Shown: positions 58,669-64,000 of the stretch, one piece after another
How positions within the stretch are numbered: the stretch's first letter is position 1
Layout: each line of letters begins with the position of its first letter
Assembly: GCF_003060865.1 (NCBI RefSeq)
Contig: NZ_CP028918.1
Coordinates: forward strand, 1,600,001-1,664,000
Direction of reading: 5' to 3'
Source: Gemmobacter aquarius
GTDB lineage: Bacteria > Pseudomonadota > Alphaproteobacteria > Rhodobacterales > Rhodobacteraceae
Length of the DNA stretch: 64,000 nt
Notes under the pieces: model-generated
Databases searched by the model: none
What the model saw: only the letters and a program-made list of their open reading frames with translations
What the model was told of the DNA's origin: nothing
Program-made: the position numbers and the translations under genes

Positions 58669-59792
58669 TCGGTGGTCCCGCCCTCTGCCCCCGCAGGGGC
58701 GCCCTTTGCGGCGGCATCCTGCCCCGCCTGTTCGGCCGACGCAACCCGCGCCGCCAACCGTTCCAGAAAGCCCGACTCGGCCAGTTGATAGGCCAGCCGG
58801 ATCGCTGCCGCCACGCCCGTCGCATCGGCCGAACCGTGCGATTTCACCACCGTGCCGTTCAGGCCAAGGAACACCCCGCCATTGGCGCGGCGCGGATCGA
58901 TCCGCTTTTGCAGCCGTTTCAGGGTTCCCAGTGCCATAATCGCCGCCAGCTTCGACCAGAGCGAGGCGTTGAACTCCTGCCGCAGGAAATCGGCCACAAG
59001 TTTGGCCACGCCCTCGCCGGTTTTCAGCGCGATATTGCCTGTAAAGCCGTCGGTCACGATCACATCGACCCGGTCCGACGGAATATCGCTGCCTTCGACA
59101 AAGCCGACATATTCGAAATCGCCGGTGTGCTGGAACGCGACCAGCCGGTCATGCGCCTCTTTCAACTCGGCGCCGCCTTTATGTTCTTCGGTGCCGACGT
59201 TCAGCAATCCCACGCGCGGGCGGGCCAGTTTCAGCCCGTTGCGGGCATAGCTTGCCCCCATCGTTGCGTATTGCACCAGATCGTCGGTGTCGGCCTTTAT
59301 GTCGGCCCCCATGTCGAGCATGACATTAAAGCCCGTGGGGTTGCGGCTGGGCCAGAAACTGGCGATCGCCGGGCGTTTGATGCCCGGCAGACGGCGCAGC
59401 CGGATCATCGAAACCGCCATGAGCGCGCCGGTATTGCCGCAAGACACCGCCACGGTCGCATCGCCGCGCTTGACGCTTTCGATGGTCGACCACATCGACG
59501 TGCCTTCGCCGTTGCGCATCACCTGCGCGGGCTTGTCGTGCATCGTCACAACGCGCGCGGCATGGCACAACGTCACACGACCCGCCAAGGCAGGTTCGCG
59601 CGCGATCATCGGGCCAAGTTCGGACTCGTTGCCATGCAAAAGGAAGGCAATCTTGGGAAAGGCCGCAACAGACAGAACAAGACCGGCAACCACCGCTGCC
59701 GGTCCGCGATCTCCGCCCATGGCATCGACCGAAATGACAATAGAAGCCATCTGCGCCGCAGTATCGGTTTCCGGAAGGTGTCCGTTGGCCAT
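58665..59792 (-). CDS. plsX: Phosphate:acyl-ACP acyltransferase
   Basis: Makes acyl-phosphate from acyl-ACP for phospholipid synthesis. 375 residues. The N-terminal VISVDAMGGDRGPAAVVAG, the middle AVSCGNTGALMAVSMIRLRR and GFTGNIALKTGEGVAKL are typical. The start is uncertain: ATG 59792 or ATG 59750, which would begin MASIVISVDAMGGD. Neither has a good ribosome site, so translation may depend on the upstream rpmF. Confidence 0.95.
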   Translation of the reverse strand: MANGHLPETDTAAQMASIVISVDAMGGDRGPAAVVAGLVLSVAAFPKIAFLLHGNESELGPMIAREPALAGRVTLCHAARVVTMHDKPAQVMRNGEGTSMWSTIESVKRGDATVAVSCGNTGALMAVSMIRLRRLPGIKRPAIASFWPSRNPTGFNVMLDMGADIKADTDDLVQYATMGASYARNGLKLARPRVGLLNVGTEEHKGGAELKEAHDRLVAFQHTGDFEYVGFVEGSDIPSDRVDVIVTDGFTGNIALKTGEGVAKLVADFLRQEFNASLWSKLAAIMALGTLKRLQKRIDPRRANGGVFLGLNGTVVKSHGSADATGVAAAIRLAYQLAESGFLERLAARVASAEQAGQDAAAKGAPAGAEGGTTE

Positions 59793-59817
59793 AATGCGAC
59801 GCGGGGTCAGAGGCGGC

Positions 59818-60024
59818 TTACGCCGCGTCCTCGTCCAGATCGACGTCTTTCGTCACGGCGACGATTTCGCGGGCATCGTAATGACCGCACGCCGGGCAAA
59901 CGTGGTGCGGGCGCTTCAGATCGCCACAGTTCGAGCATTCCTGCGGATTGCCGGCGACCAAAGAGTCGTGCGAGCGGCGCATGTTGCGGCGCGAACGGGT
60001 GACTCGGTTCTGAGGGACAGCCAT
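59818..60024 (-). CDS. rpmF: Ribosomal protein L32
   Basis: 68 residues: [20 protein letters not shown], then the zinc-binding knuckle residues CSNCGD and CPACGHYD (four cysteines, so the zinc-binding form), and an acidic end. It lies between yceD and plsX, the conserved order. The promoter candidate is about 105 bp upstream. Confidence 0.97.
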   Translation of the reverse strand: MAVPQNRVTRSRRNMRRSHDSLVAGNPQECSNCGDLKRPHHVCPACGHYDAREIVAVTKDVDLDEDAA

Positions 60025-60126
60025 GTCTCAACCTCGGGTAGCGGGGACATGCCCCTGGATTTTACTTTGCGATCAGTGGTTTGCCGGGCAAATCCCCAGC
60101 GTGTTCCAGCCATCGAACGAGGCGCG

Positions 60127-60154
60127 GAAAATAGCGGGATTTGGCACGGGCGCA
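60127..60154 (-). promoter_or_regulatory. Candidate rpmF-plsX-fabH promoter
   Basis: On the minus strand TTGCGC (60154-60149) and TATTTT (60132-60127) are 16 bp apart in the 172-bp gap between yceD and rpmF. Confidence 0.5.
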
Positions 60155-60196
60155 AGCCCCTTTATTGCCTTCCTGCGCGATGGGCTCAAACGGCCA

Positions 60197-60769
60197 TCAC
60201 GCATCGGTGTCGCCGCCGCCAAGACGGTCCTTCAACGCCGCCAGACCGGCAAAGGGGCGAAGATCCTCGTCGCGCAAGGGTGCTGCACCGGGGGCGGTGA
60301 AGACCGCCTCGCCCAGTTCCACGCCCGGCGCACGCGGATAAAGCGGCAGCGCCAGCGCCAGCGCCTCCATCGCCACAAGCCCAAGGTCGATCACCTCGGG
60401 CAGGGGTTCTTTGGTGTCATCTTCGGGCATCTCGGCCTCTTCGGCGTCGGGATAGATGAAATCGGCATCGTAATGGCGCTTCACCGCATCGCGCAGCGGT
60501 GTCACCACGGGGACCAGCGTGATCGAACAGGGCTGGTCTACCGTCGCCTCCATCTCGGCTTCGAGCGTGAAGTTGCTGCGCCCTGCGGCCCGCAACTCGC
60601 CCCGGAAACGAAACGCGGGGATGGCGTTTATCCCCAGTTCCACCGCCATCGCCGCCCGCACCGCCGCATCGGGGCGCAGATCGAACCGCGTCGGCTTGCG
60701 GTTCGGCAGGGCCGCCACGCGCAAGGGATGCGACAGCGCGGGGGCCGGTGTCTGTGCTGCGTCTGTCAT
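60197..60769 (-). CDS. yceD: DUF177 (YceD-like) protein
   Basis: 190 residues. The middle contains the DUF177 motif with a conserved Cys (EATVDQPCSITLVPVVTPLR) and an acidic stretch (PDAEEAEMPEDDTKEPLPEV). The family is tied to ribosomal RNA or large-subunit assembly and is nearly always next to rpmF, as here. The ATG at 60769 has AAGGA 7 nt ahead; the open frame continues to 60925. It diverges from bamE. Confidence 0.9.
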   Translation of the reverse strand: MTDAAQTPAPALSHPLRVAALPNRKPTRFDLRPDAAVRAAMAVELGINAIPAFRFRGELRAAGRSNFTLEAEMEATVDQPCSITLVPVVTPLRDAVKRHYDADFIYPDAEEAEMPEDDTKEPLPEVIDLGLVAMEALALALPLYPRAPGVELGEAVFTAPGAAPLRDEDLRPFAGLAALKDRLGGGDTDA

Positions 60770-60942
60770 GTCCATATCCTTTTTGCCTTCGGGCGTGGCG
60801 TGCAACTCTGCCCCTTGGGCCCCGTTCCATTCTTGAACAGCGGGCTTGTTGTCTGTAAGCCAAGAGCAAGCGCTGCTTGGGCCTCCTTGGGTTGGGCAAT
60901 AGCGTGTCTTTCGGGCGCGTGACAAGTCGGGGCGAAAAAGCG

Positions 60943-61416
60943 ATGGGGATGGGGATGGGTTTCAATTCGGCAAAGCGGGGCCTGCGGGTCGCACTGGTCG
61001 GCCTTGTGCTGGTTGTCGTAACCGCCTGCACCACGCTTTACCGCAACCACGGCTACGTTCCGACCGACGAGGAGCTTGCCGCCGTCAGCATCGGCGACAC
61101 CCGCGATCAGGTCGACGCAAAGATCGGCCGCCCCACAACTTCGGGCCTGCTGAACGATGTGGGCTGGTTCTACGTGCAAAGTCGTTTCTCCTATCGCGGC
61201 GCTTTCGAGCCGAAAGAGATCGACCGTCAGGTCGTGGCCGTGACCTTTACGGAAAGCGGCACCGTCGCGAATGTCGAGCGATTCGGGCTGGAACGCGGCA
61301 AGGTCGTGCCTTTGTCGCGCCGTGTCACCGAATCCAACATCAAGGGCATCGGGTTCATCAGCCAGCTTCTGGGCAGTTTCGGTCGCATCGGGCCGGGCAT
61401 CATCGGCGCTCAATAA
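60943..61416 (+). CDS. bamE: Outer-membrane assembly lipoprotein BamE
   Basis: Lipoprotein of the Bam complex. About 157 residues. A signal peptide with lipobox VTAC (LVGLVLVVVTACTTLYRN) is followed by the SmpA/OmlA domain: YVPTDEELAAVSIGDTRDQV and KIGRPTTSGLLNDVGWFYVQ. Three in-frame ATG codons (60943, 60949, 60955) compete; the first is taken. It diverges from yceD. Confidence 0.93.
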   Translation: MGMGMGFNSAKRGLRVALVGLVLVVVTACTTLYRNHGYVPTDEELAAVSIGDTRDQVDAKIGRPTTSGLLNDVGWFYVQSRFSYRGAFEPKEIDRQVVAVTFTESGTVANVERFGLERGKVVPLSRRVTESNIKGIGFISQLLGSFGRIGPGIIGAQ

Positions 61417-61490
61417 GCGGAACCCTCGCCCGCCCCGCGCCGTTTGGCAGGGCAGGGGCATCGTTACCCCGGATTTCAAACGGGGTGCGG

Positions 61491-62486
61491 ATGACCCGCT
61501 CGCAGGTTTCCTTGACGGTGTTGGGTATTGCAACGCTTGTCCTGCTTATCGTCGCGCCGACGGTCCTGTTTGTGCTGGTCGCAGCCGTGCTGCTTGCGCT
61601 TTTCCTGCGCGGGGGCGGCAGCTTGCTTTCGCGTCATCTGCCGGTCGGTGACAAGGCGGCTGTCGGTCTGTTCATCCTTGCCCTGCTTGTGACCATGGTT
61701 GCCCTGTCGCTGGCCTTTGCCCCCGCCATTTCCGACCAGATCGACGAGCTGTCCACCAAACTGCCCGAGGCGTTCCAATCGCTGCGCCAACGCATCGAAT
61801 CCGTGGGCTGGCTGAACCGGGCGCTTGACGCCGTTGTTCCGTCAGAGCTTCCCGGAGGCACGGCCGCAAGCACGGTTTCGACCGGCCTTGCCAGCGGGCT
61901 TGCGGCAATCGGCGGCTTCGTCGTCCTTGGCTTCGTCGGCCTTTACGCGGCCCTGGACCCGCAGCTTTATCGCAACGGCCTTGTCAGCCTGCTTTCCCCC
62001 GAAATCCGCCCCCGCGCAAATCAGGTGCTGGACGAATTGGCGCAAACGCTGCGGGGCTGGATTCTGGCGCGGCTGTTTTCGATGGCCGTGGTCGGGGTTC
62101 TGACCACGCTTGGCCTGTGGGCGGCGGGCATTCCGCTTGCCCCGGCGCTTGGTTTCATCTCGGCGCTTCTGGGGTTCATTCCCAACCTTGGCCCCGTGCT
62201 GGCCGCCGTGCCTGCGATGATGCTGGCGGCGGTGCAGGGCGGCCATTCGGTCGCCATCGTCGCGGGCATCTACATCGCCGTCCAGACGATCGAGACCTAT
62301 GGCCTGACCCCCATCGTCGAACAAAAACAGGTGTCGCTGCCGCCCGCGCTGGTGCTGGGCGCGCAGCTTTTGATGGGCAGCCTTTATGGCGTCTTCGGCC
62401 TTGCCATCGCCTCGCCCCTTGCCGCGATCACGCTTGTGTTGCTGCGCGAGGTCTATGTGGGCGATTATCTGGAAGGCGGGGCTTAG
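61491..62486 (+). CDS. AI-2E family transporter
   Basis: 331 residues, about 7-8 membrane segments: two at the N-terminus (TVLGIATLVLLIVAPTVLFV, then AAVLLALFLRGGG), a soluble stretch around 85-125 and a cluster of spans to the end. PNLGPVLAAVPAMMLAAVQG and SLPPALVLGAQLLMGSLYGV are the typical family loops. Members have been linked to quorum-signal export and to sodium or lipid transport; the substrate is not clear here. ATG 61491 is favoured over GTG 61485. Confidence 0.88.
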   Translation: MTRSQVSLTVLGIATLVLLIVAPTVLFVLVAAVLLALFLRGGGSLLSRHLPVGDKAAVGLFILALLVTMVALSLAFAPAISDQIDELSTKLPEAFQSLRQRIESVGWLNRALDAVVPSELPGGTAASTVSTGLASGLAAIGGFVVLGFVGLYAALDPQLYRNGLVSLLSPEIRPRANQVLDELAQTLRGWILARLFSMAVVGVLTTLGLWAAGIPLAPALGFISALLGFIPNLGPVLAAVPAMMLAAVQGGHSVAIVAGIYIAVQTIETYGLTPIVEQKQVSLPPALVLGAQLLMGSLYGVFGLAIASPLAAITLVLLREVYVGDYLEGGA

Positions 62487-62496
62487 AACGGGGGGC

Positions 62497-62889
62497 CTAG
62501 GCTTCGGGTTCGAACTTCAGCGCGACCCCGTTGATGCAATAGCGCAGTCCGGTCGGGGCAGGGCCGTCGGGGAACACGTGGCCCAGATGCGCCTCGCAGC
62601 GGTTGCAATGCACTTCGGTGCGGCGCATCCAGAGCGTGCGGTCTTCCTGCTCGGCCACCATCTCGGGGTCGAGTGGGGCGTAAAAGCTGGGCCAGCCGGT
62701 GCCGCTGTCGAATTTGGTGCGGCTTTCGAACAGGGGCGCACCACAGCAGACGCAAAAGAACGTCCCTGCCTCCTTGGGGAAGTTGTCATGGGTAAAGGCC
62801 CGCTCGGTCGCATGCTTGCGCGTGACCTTATAGGCGAGTTCCGGCAATTCGGCGCGCCATTCGGCATCCGATTTGATCACCTTGTCCAT
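62497..62889 (-). CDS. msrB: Peptide-methionine (R)-S-oxide reductase
   Basis: Repairs methionine-R-sulfoxide. 130 residues. Zinc cysteines in [11 protein letters not shown] and [16 protein letters not shown]; the catalytic cysteine in [12 protein letters not shown]. It is a complete, single-domain MsrB without a signal peptide, so it is cytoplasmic. ATG 62889 is selected; the GTG at 62919 has no proper spacing to a ribosome site. Converges on the AI-2E gene. Confidence 0.96.
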   Translation of the reverse strand: MDKVIKSDAEWRAELPELAYKVTRKHATERAFTHDNFPKEAGTFFCVCCGAPLFESRTKFDSGTGWPSFYAPLDPEMVAEQEDRTLWMRRTEVHCNRCEAHLGHVFPDGPAPTGLRYCINGVALKFEPEA

Positions 62890-62997
62890 CGTGGTCCGTT
62901 CCTTGTCCTGCGGCGACACCCCTTGCAGGCATCACCGTCTCGCCGTCATATCTAATCCCCGAGACCCCGAACGCCAAGTGACGAGAGGCGCTTTTCC

Positions 62998-63828
62998 GTG
63001 CCACAGACCGCGCCCCCGATCCAGTCCCCCCCGATCCCCTCCTCCCCGATCCTTTCGCCCCCGATCCTTTCGCCGCTGCGTCTGGGCCGGTTCGTCCTGT
63101 CGGAATGTGCCGGTGAACGCGACGGCCCTGCACAATCGCTTCGCGCGCTGTGTTTTCGCGACGGCAGAAGCGACCGCGACGATCTCGACCCCGCCTGCCG
63201 GCATTTCATCGTGACCCATGGCGCGGATACGGTCGCGGCCTTCCGCGTCCTTCTCTTGCCCGACATGGCAGGGATCGAGGCCAGCTATTCCGCCCGCTTC
63301 TACGACCTGTCGCGCCTTGCCGGGCTGACCGGCCCCGCGATGGAGCTTGGCCGCTTCTGCCTGCATCCCGACTGGCATGACCCCGACATCCTGCGCCTTG
63401 CATGGGCGGGGCTGACGCGGCTTGTCGATGCGGGCGGTGTCTCGGTCCTGTTCGGCTGTTCGTCGTTTTCCGGCACCGACCCGACACCGCATCTGGATGC
63501 CTTCGCCCGCCTTGCCCGCCACCACCTTGCCCCAGAGGCCAGCGCCCCCCTTCGCAAAGGCGAGGTGCTTGATTACCCCGCTCTGACGCAAGATCACCCC
63601 GACGATCCCAAGGCCGCGCTTGCCGCCCTGCCACCGCTTCTGCGGACCTATCTGGCCATGGGTGGATGGGTCAGCGACCATGCGGTGATAGACCGCGACC
63701 TGCAAACCCTGCATGTCTTTACCGGCGTCGAGATCGCCCGCATCCCGCCCGCCCGCGCCCGCCTGCTGCGCGCCCTTGCCGACAGCGTCACCGACACTGT
63801 GATTGACCTTCCCGCCGCGCCAGACTAA
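62998..63828 (+). CDS. OlsB-like GNAT acyltransferase with Pro-rich N-terminal repeat
   Basis: 276 residues. The first about 27 residues are four tandem five-residue units of the PPIxS type. After them the acyl-homoserine-lactone-synthase-like/OlsB fold begins (LRLGRFVLSECAGERDGPAQ). VAAFRVLLLPDM, the strongly conserved MELGRFCLHPDW and LVDAGGVSVLFGCSSFSGTD mark the hemolysin/OlsB subgroup, which acylates ornithine in ornithine-lipid synthesis. Substrate not proven. GTG start with GAGAGG ahead. It is followed 9 bp later by the ABC-F gene. Confidence 0.83.
   Translation: MPQTAPPIQSPPIPSSPILSPPILSPLRLGRFVLSECAGERDGPAQSLRALCFRDGRSDRDDLDPACRHFIVTHGADTVAAFRVLLLPDMAGIEASYSARFYDLSRLAGLTGPAMELGRFCLHPDWHDPDILRLAWAGLTRLVDAGGVSVLFGCSSFSGTDPTPHLDAFARLARHHLAPEASAPLRKGEVLDYPALTQDHPDDPKAALAALPPLLRTYLAMGGWVSDHAVIDRDLQTLHVFTGVEIARIPPARARLLRALADSVTDTVIDLPAAPD
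63014..63067 (+). repeat. 15-bp tandem repeat (four copies) in the OlsB-like gene
   Basis: CCCCGATCC begins at 63014, 63029, 63044 and 63059, an exact 15-bp period with six variable bases between copies. It encodes the five-residue repeats at the N-terminus and stays in frame on copy-number change. Confidence 0.9.
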
Positions 63829-63837
63829 CCCCCCGCC

Positions 63838-64000
63838 ATGGCACGCGCACCCCTTCTCCAGCTTTCCGGCATCACGCTGACCTTCGGCGGCAATCCGGTG
63901 TTCGACAACCTCGACCTTGTGGTCCAGCCCGGCGACCGAGTCGCCTTGGTCGGGCGTAACGGGTCGGGCAAATCCACCCTGATGAAGGTGATGGCGGGTC
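63838..64000 (+). CDS. ABC-F ATPase, 5' part (truncated by window end)
   Basis: Begins ATG at 63838, 9 bp after the OlsB-like stop. The first 54 codons show LLQLSGITLTFGGNPVFDNL and the Walker A motif GRNGSGKSTLMKVMAG of the first ATPase domain. The lack of a membrane part and the start position fit the ABC-F group (Uup/EttA-like), acting on ribosomes or DNA. The rest is outside the window, so the subgroup is not certain. Confidence 0.85.
   Translation, partial: MARAPLLQLSGITLTFGGNPVFDNLDLVVQPGDRVALVGRNGSGKSTLMKVMAG

Overview
The window looks like a chromosomal stretch from a Rhodobacteraceae-type alphaproteobacterium (Rhodobacter, Gemmobacter or Tabrizicola relatives). The evidence is high GC, a C4-pathway 5-aminolevulinate synthase, a uvrA promoter with the alphaproteobacterial LexA box GTTC-N7-GTTC, a DUF1127 small protein, a long-form dCTP deaminase, and the order yceD-rpmF-plsX-fabH-ihfA-merR. 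The species cannot be fixed from sequence reading alone. Both ends cut genes: the 3' part of hemA on the left and the first 54 codons of an ABC-F ATPase on the right. No IS element, prophage block, CRISPR array or rRNA was seen. Nearly all genes are intact and compact, with many 4-base ATGA overlaps.

Layout. 1-11.5 kb: hemA end, a RodZ-like HTH membrane protein, ispG, a periplasmic DsbA-like protein, a PLP aminotransferase, an AmiC-type amidase, PBP1A, prfB and a DUF2189 membrane protein. 11.5-15 kb (minus): an overlapping bactofilin/M23 peptidase pair, a DUF455 ferritin-like protein and a Bcp peroxiredoxin. 15-24 kb: a giant YhdP/AsmA-like protein, queA, two MFS carriers, a DUF924 protein and lpdA. 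24-33.5 kb: SOS-controlled uvrA, an NCS1 permease, a Crp/Fnr regulator, mmsA with a divergent LysR gene, a CBS protein and coaD. 33.4-40.5 kb: DUF1127, two tandem GAPDH genes around a 48-residue membrane protein, DUF808, tkt, a coiled-coil gene and zapA. 40.5-46.4 kb: grxD, a 51-residue membrane protein and bolA, a GNAT gene, purL, a putative small RNA, a LysR gene and murI. 46.4-49.6 kb: the most accessory-like part, with a BrnT/BrnA toxin-antitoxin pair, argC, ccmE and a muramidase/holin pair resembling the unlinked lysis genes of gene transfer agents. 49.7-56.3 kb: argS, a SPOR protein, nagZ, scpA, scpB, a small gene and dcd. 56.3-64 kb: tRNA-Pro(GGG), merR, ihfA, fabH, plsX, rpmF, yceD, bamE, an AI-2E family carrier, msrB, an OlsB-like acyltransferase and the ABC-F start.

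Themes. Many genes serve the cell envelope (RodZ-like, AmiC, PBP1A, bactofilin with M23, YhdP, murI, nagZ, SPOR, BamE). Others serve central carbon metabolism (two GAPDHs, transketolase, lpdA, mmsA) and Fe-S/glutathione handling (grxD with bolA). Redox enzymes are also present (bcp, msrB, DsbA-like).

The strongest leads outside the coding genes are: a small RNA at about 44.2-44.28 kb with an anti-Shine-Dalgarno CCTCCC segment and a U8 terminator; a 26-nt element shared between its upstream region and that of the DUF1127 gene; a duplicated pair of perfect hairpins with compensatory stem changes at 33.7-33.8 kb; a nested palindrome between mmsA and its divergent LysR gene; and CceR/GntR-like operators upstream of both GAPDH genes. 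All of these come from reading the sequence by eye, with no database or folding computation.
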